64,000 bases of DNA from Welwitschia mirabilis (lineage: Eukaryota > Gnetophyta > Gnetopsida > Welwitschiales): positions 93,879,688-93,943,687 of the forward strand of contig JBOZIK010000001.1 in assembly GCA_051453625.1 (NCBI GenBank), written 5' to 3'. The notes under the pieces were generated by a model, which saw only the letters and a program-made list of their open reading frames with translations, did not search any database and was not told the origin of the DNA. The translations under genes were made by a program, and so were the position numbers. Below, one piece after another: positions 11,120-23,096 of this stretch. Positions within the stretch are counted from its first letter, which is position 1; every line of letters starts with the position of its first letter.

Positions 11120-12330
11120 TTAGATCAAAATCACATAAAAATTTCATCCATATTGTTTGCCTAAGATTTAAGTTTCGTTCAGTAAAGATGTATTTTAAAC
11201 TCTTATGATGTACAACAACTTGAAACTTTACACCATATAGATAATTCTTCCATAATTTTAAAGCAAAAATTATTGCAGTTAATTCAAGATCATGACTTGG
11301 GTAATTTCTTTTATGGGTTTTAAGTTATCTTGATTCATAAGCTATTAACTTTTTATCTTGTTTAAGCACTACTCCAAAACATTTTCTAGATGTATTGATA
11401 CAAACTAAAAAGGTCTTTGAATCATGTAGTATTACTAATACTGAATTACTAGTTAAGCATACTTTAAGATGATTAAATGATTACTGACATTTATCTATCC
11501 ATTAGAAGTCTTTATTTTTCTTTAAACGACTTATTAATGAAGATGATATCTTAGAGAAGTTAAAAATAAATCGATGATAGTACCTGATAAAACCAAAAAA
11601 GCTTGTAATCTCAATAATATTTGTGAGTATTATCCATTCCATGATTGCTCTAACTTTATCTTAATCCATTGATATACCTTCGTTAGATATTACATGGCTT
11701 AGAAATTGCATAGATTCCTTCCAAAAAGAGAAGTTTTTCATGTTGGCTTATAACTAATGCTTTTGTAATGTTTGTAATATTATTCTTAAGTGTTTCTTAT
11801 GCTCTTCATAAGTCTTGAAATAAATGAGGATGTCATCAATAACTACTATTATAAAGGAATTAAGATGTGATTGAAATATGTAATTCATAATATTCCTAAA
11901 TACTACAAGGGCATTAGTTAAACTAGAAGTCATAACAGTGAACTCATAATGTCCATAATGGGTTCTAATATTGTTTTATTAATATCTTCTTCCTTACTTT
12001 GAGCTTTATGATATCCAAATTTTAGATAGACTTTTTGAGAATACCTTAGCTTTCTTAGGTTGATAAAAAAGTTCATCTATTTTTAGTAGTGGATACTTGT
12101 TCTTTATGATAATGTTATTTAGATATTTATAATCAATGCATAATCTTAGTGTTCCATCCTTTTTCTTTACAAATAATATAGATGCTCCCCATGGTGATCC
12201 ACTAAGACAAATGAAGCCTTTCTATAGGAGTTTTTCAAGTTGAGTTTTTAATTCTTTCATTTCTATAAGAGACATTCTACATGATGCCTTATAAATTGTT
12301 TGGGTTCCTAGTACTGATTCAATAGAAAAC
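11120..12330 (-). pseudogene. Chromovirus reverse transcriptase and RNase H, degenerate
   Basis: Visible on the minus strand: [15 protein letters not shown] and [14 protein letters not shown] (about 12240-12130), [13 protein letters not shown], then GHYEFTVM, and VVIDDILIYFK with both catalytic Asp residues of the polymerase box kept (about 11830). SHVISNEGIS and the connection to RNase H follow down to about 11120. Stops and shifts are scattered through it. This is the cDNA-synthesising part of the pol polyprotein. Confidence 0.88.
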
Positions 12331-12559
12331 TTAACTTTCTAAAGTGGTGGCACTCATAGTAATTCTGTTGTATACATCAAGATGTTTTTATACTATTGAT
12401 ATATTCTTTACTAAGGTTTTTCCTTCCTTTAAGATACTTAATTTTAGGTATAGCATATAAACTGGTGATTCCCTCTTAATTTCTTTTTTTATATGCTTTG
12501 AATTAGTTAAATCTTCCACTGCCAATTTGTAAGTACCTTGAAAGATTAGCTTTTGGCCA

Positions 12560-14080
12560 TAATTCATTATTTATACTTAATGCTTTTCACAATTTCTAAC
12601 TGCTCTATTCTACATTAACCAGTTCATATCCAAAAAAATATCATATTTTCCAAAGTCAATAACAATTAGTTGTATCTGAAAATATTCCCCACTTATGGAT
12701 AAAGTATAGTTTTAGACTTGTTGATTAACTTTGAACATGAATCCATTTGCCAACTCTATGCATCCCTCAATTGGATTACAATATAATTTTTCTCCTATAA
12801 TAATTCTAAGAGATATAAAGCAATGTATTGCTCCACAATTAGATAAAATAATTACTTATTTATTATTAAGTAAAGCCTTACCTTCTATGAAAGAGCTTTA
12901 AAATTGTACCCTTTGATTATCTACTGCTACTTGAAGTCATATTATTGATTGAGGAACACTTTTTAATCATTAAAGGCTTTTCTGGTTGTTATCTATAAAG
13001 GTTTTTATAACATAATGAACATTATTTTATATTCTAATTTCCCTTACAATAGTAGCAGTAATATCTTATACCAGTTTTGGTACTAATACTGACTAGGAAT
13101 TTGCTAGAAGTTAGATCTTTGAAATTGATTACTTGCATAACTTTGACTGGGAACATTCTAGTTTGTTTTGAATAAAGTCTACTTTGGTTAATTAAAATTT
13201 CTATTTTTGCTATTACTACTACTAATATTATTTTTGCTAAAGAGCTAATTCTTATTTTTATGAGACATTTGTGATTGATTTCTCTTAGGGATATGCCTCT
13301 ATGAAGAAATTATTTTCTTAATTTCTTGTTATTTCTACTAGTTTTGTTCTGGTATCTTTGCCTTTTCTATGGCTTCTACTAGACTTTTAAGTTAAAACAT
13401 GCATACTTCGGTGGCAACAGAAGGTAGAAGCCTATCAATAAAGATATTTACTTTAGCTTTTTCATGAAGATGCATATGTCATACATATCTTAATAATTAT
13501 ACAAATTTACACTCATGAGATGCTATGATCACATTATAAGCTTGTCTTAGATTATAGACTTCTATAACCTTTTAGTGAATATAGAACCTGGTGATGTACC
13601 TTTCCTTAAAGATACACTCAAATTCCCTTCATGAAAGTTATAGATCTCTTAACTTAGTCATTTCCATTTTCCACCATAGGTTAGATTCTCCTTGTAACAT
13701 TACCAAGTTCTATATTCACTAAAAGGTTTTATATTCACTAAATAGCTAAGGAAGTCTTTTCATATTCATCACGTCCTAAGGTACCTATAACTTTTTCAAC
13801 ATCACTTAATAATTATTTTTCTTTAGAAGGATCTTAACCTCCTATAAACTTTGGNNNNNNNNNNGAATTAATTTCCTCATACCCACTTCCTTAATTTGAT
13901 TGATACCATTATTTACTTATGGATTTTAACCTTGATTAACTACTTGTAATAGGAACTGCATGAACTTATTTATCAATGCTTCTAGATTAAGGTTGAAAGG
14001 GGGTTTCTTTTGATCATTAGGTTGTTGATTTTCTTATGAATTCTCTTGATTTTAATTCCTTGGTGCAACTAACCTAGCTT
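12560..14080 (-). pseudogene. Chromovirus gag and protease, degenerate
   Basis: Gag traces on the minus strand are LEALINKFMQFLLQVVNQG (about 13980), the PPKFIGG-DPS motif beside the 10-N gap (13855-13864), LLSDVEKVIGTLGRDEYEKT and HEKAKVNIFIDRLLPSVATE (about 13470-13400). The protease C-terminal part is seen as ELANGFMFKVN, GEYFQIQLIVIDF and YDIFLDMNW (about 12760-12610), matching the family pattern LIVLD-x-YDVILGMDW. The catalytic D-S/T-G segment is not clear. A zinc knuckle expected between the two is not readable. Gag forms the particle and the protease matures the polyprotein. Confidence 0.82.
13566..13728. repeat. Inverted repeat within the gag remnant
   Basis: CCTTTTAGTGAATATAGAAC at 13568-13587 reappears as its reverse complement at 13707-13726, inside arms of about 33 bases (13566-13598 and 13696-13728) with few mismatches. 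The spacer is about 100 bases. A further partial copy (TTTTATATTCACTA) follows at 13727-13740. It looks like a local inverted duplication of gag sequence. Confidence 0.85.
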
Positions 14081-15046
14081 TAAGGTTTAACTAACAACAA
14101 CAAGGCATCTAAAATAAGGGGAAATTTTCATGAGATTATATTTCAAAATAGGATAGATATTATTAAAAGTTAAACTTAGAAATATTTTTATAACCTTAGG
14201 AAGGACATGATTATTATTATGATGTGATGAGTTCTTATTTATATCTTAAAGTACATAATTAGGTTTATCCCCTTTCTTTATTTTTAATAGATAAAGTTTA
14301 TAAGTTATGAATATGGGTTTTCACTATAAAGTTATGTGACCATATAACTTAGGATGACTACCTTGGTTGGAGATTTATTTATTTCCAAGGTTATATATTT
14401 ATAAGGTATTATTTATGTATTTATATTTTTTTTTACAAAAGGTTAAGCTCTTTAAGGAATCATATAAGGTTATTTTCATAAATTCTTAAGAGAATTAGAT
14501 AATTAGAATTCTTCAAAGTGATTATCATCTATAGTTATAAGGTAAAAAGTCTTTAATAACTTAAACTCATCATGCTAGATTTAGAATTATCATAAATATG
14601 ATTAACATAATAATAATGTATGGCTTGGAAGTATAGTTAACCTTATGAATACTTTGGAACTATCACATATATAATCAAATTATAGGATTATTAAGGTGGT
14701 AGATTATGATTAGTGTAATATTTATAATTATTGGAATTAGCATAAATGTAATTTGGTATATATTTAAAGAGTAGAAAAATTATGGATATAATGGGATTTA
14801 TTACTATTAGAAGATATAATTAAATTCATGCTTAATGATTATCTAGGAGTTAACAAGGATAAAATTGATTTTGCTCATGGTTTAAAATTATTAGCGATAT
14901 AACCAACTTCATAGCTATTATGAATTAAGGTTGTTATGGTTATAAATAACTTGGTAATTATTAAAGAAAAAGGTTATGAAAACTATAATTGGATTTATAT
15001 TCATATAAATTTATAATTGCTTAAGTATTATTTAAGTTAACCTAGA
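14081..15046 (-). other. Untranslated leader of the chromovirus
   Basis: The stretch between the PBS and the first recognisable gag sequence. It is AT-rich with no coding signal. Its place fits the 5' leader of the retrotransposon RNA. Confidence 0.6.
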
Positions 15047-15058
15047 GATCTGATACTA
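15047..15058 (-). other. Primer binding site, tRNA-iMet type, of the chromovirus
   Basis: The minus strand reads TAGTATCAGATC, 10 of 12 matches to TGGTATCAGAGC. It is separated by three bases from the LTR end at 15062. This fixes the element on the minus strand and the right repeat as its 5' LTR. Confidence 0.8.
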
Positions 15059-15061
15059 ATT

Positions 15062-18000
15062 TGTGACACCCTCTCTTCTGTTACCCTAATTAAGCACTAT
15101 TTTTTTCCCTTTATCTTTTTCTTTTTAATATTATTAGCCAATAGACACAATAGAACCTAGGACCAAATTCTACTTAATTATTTATTAGAATTTCTATATT
15201 TTAAGTAAGATAAATCATATTAATATTGTATATTTACCTCTAATTAATTTCTAAATTATTTTTGTTTACAAAAAATAGTGATGTCATAAGCTTGTATCCT
15301 CCATTTCTTCCTAGTCTTGCATCATATAAAAGATATCTTATAAATAGTTGAGCAGATGTAAACTTGGTAAGGCTAATACCTAATCAATATAATAGGAGTT
15401 TGTAATTCTAATTAATGGCATTCCAACTTAATATCTAGCCACCCCTGGGATGTGAGCTAGTTCTACTTCAGGTTCTAAACTATACAAACATAACTAGAAT
15501 CAACTCTATAGACTTTCACTTCATCTCGATATATCCCTAATATGGGTGATAGGAATTACATGAGATGGATGCATGCTTACAAATGACCCCCGCTTCCTTG
15601 AAACATCTTTGAATGGTGTGACATCATCTATTGATGCCAAGGGCTTAAGATATTAAGTTGGAGTAAGTTCATATAAGGGTATGATAGAAGAGTGGTAATT
15701 AAATCCACTTCCAGAAGAGTATTATAAAAGAAAATGTAATGCAACCCATCTTAGTGATGAATTCCGAGTGTGGTGATAAAAATTATTATCTTCATTTAGT
15801 CCTATTTGATGAATACACCACACAAATTCATGAAAATAATTCTAACTAATGTGAAATTTAATGCATTATTTACTTAGTTATAATAATTCTAATCATAATT
15901 CAGTTCATTTCATAGAAATAATCATAAAAGAAAGTAAACATACAAGAACATTTCTTTTTTTTCAAGATTATAATAATAAGAATCTAAATAAAGGAAATAT
16001 TATTTTATTTTCTATCTAAATACAAGAATTATTCTTCTCTTTTTTAATAATGATAAAATAAAAATGATATACTTAAAGAAAATAAAACATACTTGAAACT
16101 ATGCCAATCCTAGAAACATTCTTCCATGCTTCTATGACAATCTCCATGGATTAGTGCAAAGAAGGCAAAAAAAAACAAAGTATAGCTCAAGCATAATTGT
16201 TAAGATATAAGTATTTATCTAAGATTTCAAATGGCTATATTATAAGTCAATGAAAAAAATAAGTAACAAGCTAGAGACTATTTATGTTACTTAAACCACT
16301 ATGGTGAAAACTCTTACAAACATGTATATTCAAAGTAAGCTAAAGTAAAAAGAGGTAAAAGAGGTATTTCTACGAATAACTATTACTTATAGGTAATTTA
16401 ACTTAATTCTACTTATAGAAAAATATTTTATATACTCAATTTTCCTATAAAATTTTTGTAATGATTTTTCTATAATTTTAAACATTAATTATAACATTTT
16501 TGAAGACATCATAGTTAAAAATTAATAATTAATTAATCATGAAGTAAAAAATAAATTATAGTAGTTTTTAAGAAACTAGACACATAAGAGGGTCCTCAAA
16601 ATCTAACTTAAACTATCTTGGAATTATAAAAATATTATTTCTAATGTTATCATTTAAAGCTAAAATTATCAAATTTTTAAATTATAGTCCTATCATACTA
16701 TACTAAAACGATCATAACTTTTAAAATATTTGAGTTTTTAAATGATTCAAGATGTTTAAAAAATCTTATTCAATTTTATACAACTTCAAATTTTCAACTT
16801 TACACGTAAGTCGATAGATAGTTACAAAAACATAAATTATGTACTTACTATTTTTTTCATTTATCTTCTAACATACTTTAACAAATTATTTTTTTAAAAA
16901 AATAATTACCCATTAGAAAAATTACTATTTTTACATTTTTCATATTAATAACATAATTCTAGAGTTATATAAAACCTTTCACTAATTTATAACTACTCAT
17001 TAGTAATATATTGTGTTTTTATCTTATGCTTCTATTCTGGAAATTTAAGTTTTACCATAACAAAAATATGATAAAGTTTTTCTACAACTTTTTAAGCAAT
17101 AAATTAGATCAGTAGAATAATGGATATACTAACTAATTAGTTATAGAAAGATAAATAAATTGTAGAAATAAAAATCAAATCAATTCCAAAAAGCGCCATT
17201 TACTATGAGCCTTGAGAGTTTTCATGGAAGAGTACTAGTCTAAAGAGATTTTTTAGGATCAAACTTTACCCCTAATAAGATGATTCAAATGCATATAATA
17301 CTAAACTAAACATGAGTATCTAAATTTCTTCTTCTCTCTCTCTCTTTCCTTTTTTTTTTTTCCTCTTTTTTTTTTTTTTTAATAGTTAACCCCTGGTCAC
17401 TTGGCCATAATCATTCATTAGTAATCCTCCATTACCAAGCACAAGAGACCTCTTTATATCTCACTATAACATCTCAGTGGGAGTCAATGGGAGGGAATAA
17501 TACTTTATAATATAATTTCATAAAAACTATAAATAATTTCCTAATAAAATGTTACATCATTCTAATTGAAAGAGAAATTATATGGGTGATATGAGTAAAG
17601 AGCTTACCTGAAAATAATAGTAAGACCTTGATAGTTGAAGATTGATGAAGATCCAAGCTCAAGAATTCCTTAGCTTCAAGCTTTCAAGATCCGAGATTTA
17701 AAGCAAGAGAATGTGAGAGAGAGAGAGAGTGAGATAGAGAGGGAGGGAGTGGAGGACAAAAAAGGAAATGCACTTGTATAAAATAAATGGAAAGTGTCTC
17801 CTCTTTACAAGAGAGGAAATGATCTCTATATGTAGATAAACAAAGGCACATAAATCAAGATCACAAGATTACATAATTTATTATTTATAAGTGAGATGAA
17901 TAATAAATGACCTTAGAGGATAAAAAGTGATTATATTTATGACTCATACACCTAATGAAAGTGAGTAATCTTCTTACCTTAATTAGCAAGGTTAATTACG

Positions 18001-18651
18001 CACATGATTTCCTCATGCTAGCTCTTTTTAATCCTTTATAGGCTTACTAGTGAGTTTAATTTATCAAAGACATGCATCAAAAGAATAAATGCATAAATCT
18101 TAAAATTTTCATCTTGCATNNNNNNNNNNNNNNNNNNNNNNNNNNNNNNNNNNNNNNNNNNNNNNNNNNNNNNNNNNNNNNNNNNNNNNNNNNNNNNNNN
18201 NNNNNNNNNNAAATCGACTCATTTATCATTCTTGGTTCATGTACGTGTTCAAATGCTTATTTATTTAAAATATATAAAATCTATCAATCACATAATATGA
18301 GGAAGGAAATATTTATCCATAATATGGTATACCTACCACATTTACTAAAAATTTAAATGATTAATTAAGATGCAAAATACATTATTATGTCCTCTTAAAA
18401 TTTTCTGTTTATAAGTTTTATCATGTGATCTTAATTTCTCATATAATTAGATTATCTAATTTTAAATCTTTGAATATATTTTCTCATAAAAATATTTTAA
18501 AATAATTTTTATTGTTTTCATAGTAAATTATAAAGAGTACAAACTAAGGTTAATTTTAAAATAACATCTTATTTGATAAGGAACTTAACTAAGGAAAATT
18601 AACTATCTAAATGAAAGCTTAATATACTTAATATTCAAATAAATAAGGTTT
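15062..18651 (-). repeat. 5' LTR of the chromovirus (right copy)
   Basis: Similar to 5916-9501 along its whole length, starting TGTGACACCC and ending AAATAAGGTTT at about 18651. The last 17 bases present in the other LTR are replaced here by a C/A-rich stretch. Contains a 91-N gap (18120-18210) and an expanded pyrimidine tract (about 17326-17380) that is short in the other copy. Confidence 0.85.
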
Positions 18652-18695
18652 CCCCTCAAAAAAAAGAAAAAAAAAGAAAGAAGAAGAAGAAAAAT
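18652..18695. repeat. Purine-rich simple tract
   Basis: Mostly A with G interspersed, including an (AAG)n portion, directly at the outer edge of the 5' LTR. It may have grown by slippage and erased the LTR end and any target-site duplication. Confidence 0.7.
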
Positions 18696-19079
18696 TATAT
18701 GTTGGAATGTATATAAGCAAGTTTTTTTACATTATTTTTTAAGGCCTTGGATTAGTATAGATAAAAATTAGAAAAAATAAAGAAATACTGAAAATAATTC
18801 TTATTCAAAGATAAGATAAAACATCAAACATAGTAATATAAATCATTATGATTTTTAGAGACTAATTAATGTCTTTGAAAATAGGGCTATTTATCATTTG
18901 GAAACTTATATTAATCACCTCTTAAATTTATTACTAATGAATTTTCTAAAACGTTAACTTAAGAAATATTTTGGTTATATTAGTGAAAGATCTACAATGA
19001 TATAACATTCAAGAATAATTTTTTTTCTTATGATTCTAAACAATTTAAAATAATATTAGAGAAGGCTAGAATGAAAGGT

Positions 19080-20230
19080 AACTTATGTAAGTGCTACTAT
19101 TTTCCTCTATTTGGTAGAATAAGAATGAAATCTCATTATTTTAGAATTGAAATATGTAGATGGCTCAAGTACCTAAAGGAAAGAAAAAATGAAAAATTCT
19201 TCATTAGAATATTATTAAAAATGAATATCATTTTATTAAATATCCTTTAATAAGTAATCTATAAACAAATCAAATGTCAAAGCCCATAATTTGATTGAAT
19301 TATTTTGAGTCTTACACAAAACTCTAGGTAATTTCATAGTTAAAATCTTTTAGGCTCCTGCCATAATTAAGAATTATTTGATCTTGAATATATCTTGATT
19401 TAACAAACTTACCTAAAATAGGTTAATTAAATTAGGGAACATTAGGCTTAATTTTTGGATTAGAACTTTGGTAATAATTATGTATGCTATGTTACAAACT
19501 CTAATAGGATAACAGTTTGATGGAAAAAAAGCATTGTTTTCTTAGGTATTGCTATGATGTCTGTATAGTTGATTTCTTCATATATTTTTCCTCTTAGTGA
19601 CATGTCATTAACCATATTAGTTATGTTTTCTAGTAAGTATGAGAAAAATTCTTTGTAAAAATTAACAAACCATTCATCAAGTGTTGGCCTTTTATTGTTT
19701 TTTATATTCTTAATGGATTCCTCAATTTCTTGTATTGTAAATATCTACATAAGTTGACTTTTTTCATTACTATGGAATATTTTATATAACCTAGGTCACT
19801 TGTTCCTTTCTTAGGCTCAGTCTATAGTTCGTGGTAATAGTTTTCAAGGATCTTTAGTCTTAATTATTCTTATTTTATCTCTTGGCCTTGAATAATTAGC
19901 CTTCTAACTTGAATGAAATTATTTAACCATTAAATTCTAATCATTTTCATTAATAATTTTAATTTTCTTTGGATAGTGCCTAAAGTTTCATTAGAACTTT
20001 GATCTCTTCTTTTACATCTAGCATCTTGATATGCTTCTATTAGATTTTTTCTAATGACTTAATAACTTTTTTCTTTGGTATTTAAAGCAATTGTTATCTT
20101 CTTTGGTTCCTATTTTCTTGTTGGGTGATTAACTTTCCTCAAGAATAAAAAAATCCATTGATCTATTATATGATACTTACTTGATGTCTTTTATATGAGC
20201 CTCTCCAAACTTTTTTAGTTTAGCTAGGAC
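19080..20230 (-). pseudogene. LINE (non-LTR retrotransposon) reverse transcriptase remnant
   Basis: Minus strand, about 19735-19540, reads EIEESIKNIKNNKRPTLDEW, then VNFYKEFF and DIIAIPKK. This matches the plant LINE pattern EI..A....NNKAPGPDGF...FYK.FW...I.LIPKK. After a frameshift in a T run it continues CYPIRVCNIAYIIITKVL (about 19526-19460), equivalent to YRPISLCNVIYKIITKVLA. Weaker traces continue to about 19080 (DLFIDYLLK, like the DxxWxFLxxLL segment). The part from 19740 to 20230 would be the endonuclease-RT linker. No YxDD box, 3' tail or target duplication was found, so it is a fragment. It shows no LTR-element features. Confidence 0.78.
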
Positions 20231-22569
20231 CTCTCAAATTTGAAAATATTATGGTAGGATTTTTTATAACTATTTGCAATAAGATGAACAAACAAATAGA
20301 TTTTTCACTTATAAATATCCTTTTTAATTAAATAGTATATTCATCTATCCTATCTATTATCTATTTTTTATCCATCTAGAGAGTCATGTAGGGGTGTTGA
20401 AGTGAATGTGAACGGGTAGTGTAGAAGGAGAAGAAGACATTAGACCTAATAAGCATTTAGATTGAAGAATAATGGAAAGGGATGTTATTTCATTTGAAAT
20501 TTTTAAGTGTTATGTTTCTTTATGTTTTTATGCTTATTTTCACATAATTTTTGCATTTCTATCATGCATTCCATTCAATTCAATTAGACTTTTTATAACA
20601 TGTTACAAATTTAATGCTAATGAAATTGTAGAACATTTAGTACCTATCATATAATTATCTGAATTTTCATAGTTGGTGAATTTTTATTAAAGAAGGCATA
20701 TCTTTTATTCTTATTCTCTCTTCTTTCTCCATTTTTCTCATTTATTCTAGTACATTTTCTCATGATTCCATCATTCTTTTCAAGTAATGGATGATGAACT
20801 TCTAGTTTGTCCTTTTCAATAGCATAAGTCTATCATGAACATAAGTTATTTTCTTAATTAGGGAGTTGAATTTTTTAATCTTTTACATTAATACTCCTCT
20901 TTCCTTTCTTCTTTTCTCAATTGAAGTAGAATAAGTGAATTTTAGTGGTTTTTTTTTTTTTACCATACCTTTTTTTTTTTTGCAATTCCAATTGCTCTAA
21001 AATATTTTCAATAGATTCTTATAATTATTTAGAAAATTTATGTATTATGAGTCAAAAGCCACATTTAGCCTCCAAAATTCCATTTTAATCTTTTATTATT
21101 AAATTTTATATTTACTTAAATTTTTTAAACTATAAAATCTTAGATTTTTACTTTTTATGTAGTGAAGTTTTTATCAATATTGATGTGTTTTCTAAAATTT
21201 AAGATCTAATATTGTATCATATTTTGAGTACTTTTAAAATATGAAATCCATTTTTTCTTAAGTCTTATATTTTTCTCAATATTATTAGTGAAAATAAGAT
21301 TAACTATAATTTTTATAGATTTTTCTAGAGTATTTCTTATCTATTTCAATCCGTTACTTGATTATAACTAATTGTTTTAAAGACTTATTTTAGAATATAT
21401 TTTAATTATTTTAAGCATTCTTAAAATTTCTAAGATCTCTTTGTTGAATTTCTTATTCCCAATTTCTCTTTCTTTATTCTTTTTTCTTTTTTACTTTTGG
21501 TCAAAATAACATGAAATTAACTGAGTTTAATTTGATTGCATAAACATTTTCATATTGGTTTTTATCAATTAATTATTGATTTATAATATTATTTAGCTCT
21601 TAATCACTTTTATAACTCATTACATGCTTAATTAATAGTTACCATTTAAGTAAAATGTATTTATATTTAGTGAGAATATTGTTAACGTCAATTATTTACT
21701 ACGCTAGTTTGAAGAATCATGTTTTCAGAGGGCTATGTTTTTATTTTAAGTTATTAAAAAATTAGCTTAAAGAGATATAATATGTTTGAATCACTCATTG
21801 GCATCTACTTATATAATTTCTAGTAGTAAATGTTTTTAGACAAATCATTTTTTCATTACAAACAATTTAAGTAGTTCTAACTGCATTAGCTCTTTTAATC
21901 ATTTTTTAAGTCATAAATGATCATTAGGTTAATAATGAATGTTTATAGAAGATAATTGATTTCTTATTTTTTATATTTCTTCTTAATTAGGCCTTGTGAC
22001 ATTTTTCTTTATTTAACATATGTAGTTCTTAAGGTTAATTAAATATCATGTGTTGTAATTTCATGAAAGTTACTCACACATAGTTTTTATATCATGTAAA
22101 GTAATAGTCTGATAAAGTAATATACAATATTTACAAAATAATCTATGTTAAGTTTCATCATTTCCATACTTATGTTCTTTCACTATATATGCAATTTAGA
22201 CAAGGAGATTTTTTTTCTCTTTATTTTAAATTACATTTTTCTTAACTTCCTTTCCTTAAGTTAAATTATTATGTTAAGTACAAAAATATTTTTGGGAAGG
22301 CTCAAAGTGTAATATTCTTATTTTAAAAATTAAGTTTTTCCTTTGTTCAATTACTTTCCAAGCCATACAAGAACATAATGCTTTTAATTAAAAACACCAA
22401 GGACATTGAGAATATCAAGTTGGAATAAATAATAAATGATATTCTCACTTTTGAGCTAATACTTCTTTATAACAGTAAAAGGACAAATGTGTGTCTTTAA
22501 ATGTTAAAACAATTACCTTATTTCATTACTAAAAATGATAATATTTATATTCTTCATCTTTTAATTTTA
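20231..22569. other. AT-rich DNA with no recognisable feature
   Basis: T-rich tracts (for example around 20950-20980) and short chance frames only. The missing 5' LTR, leader and early gag of the copia element downstream might have been here, but I cannot recognise them and saw no tRNA-iMet PBS. Confidence 0.5.
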
Positions 22570-22951
22570 ATTCTGATATGGATGAAGAGTTAGCACATTT
22601 TAGAAGAAAATTCAAGAAAATGTTAATAGGTAAGAAGTAAAAAAGAAAGAAGAATAATGATGCAACACTTCTAAACCCAAGGAAAAGATAATAATACACA
22701 ATTCTATGCATGTAAGAATGGACATATGATAATGGAATGTCAAAAATATTAAAAAGAAGACATCAAGGAATTCAAAGTAGAAGTGCAATGTAGCCAATTG
22801 GGATAGTGCTAGTGATTCAATTAGAGAAAATGATCAAAATGATAATAAATTATCATTAATGGCATTTACTTCTTATAATGCATGTTTATTATCAAATGTT
22901 AATAATGGTTTTGATTTTGATTTGAGTAACCCTCATGAATTAGAACTATAA
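22570..22951 (+). pseudogene. Copia gag, zinc knuckle and acidic segment
   Basis: At 22702-22740 the sequence reads FYACKNGHMIMEC, a decayed CCHC zinc knuckle (CX2CX4HX4C) with the first Cys changed to Tyr and one residue lost. From 22790 it reads VANWDSASDS, then ENDQNDNKLSLMAFTS, like the plant copia gag pattern ATWDDSDS...CLMA that follows the knuckle. A stop ends the frame at about 22951. The knuckle would bind the element RNA. Confidence 0.72.
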
Positions 22952-23096
22952 AATATTTTATACCATATAGGAAATGAAGGAAATGGTTAGGAAACAGACT
23001 ATTTTTTGATATTACATATGATGAAGAGAACAAAGTAGGAGACATAAATGCTAACTAGGTTAAGAATGAAATTCATGATTATTCCTTGATGGATGC

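Larger units (their letters stand above)
5916..18651 (-). mobile_element. Ty3/gypsy chromovirus (Tekay/Del type), degenerate, with 3.6-kb LTRs
   Basis: Two long direct repeats (5916-9518 and 15062-about 18651) flank a minus-strand internal region. In transcription order it runs PBS, leader, gag, protease, RT, RNase H, integrase, chromodomain and polypurine tract. The order with integrase last and a C-terminal chromodomain identifies a chromovirus. The gag, RT and integrase wording resembles Tekay/Del best. All domains are interrupted by stops, so the element cannot encode its own proteins. The LTRs differ by many substitutions and indels, which points to an old insertion. No target-site duplication is visible, and the outer end of the right LTR looks eroded. 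Confidence 0.9.

Noticed and set aside
20472-20654. A 60-codon hydrophobic frame that looks like a small membrane protein
   Set aside because: T-rich DNA translates into Phe, Leu and Ile in many frames. There is no start context, homology or neighbour to support it. The same applies to similar frames at 3521-3718, 22529-22797, 25140-25358 and 59910-60095.
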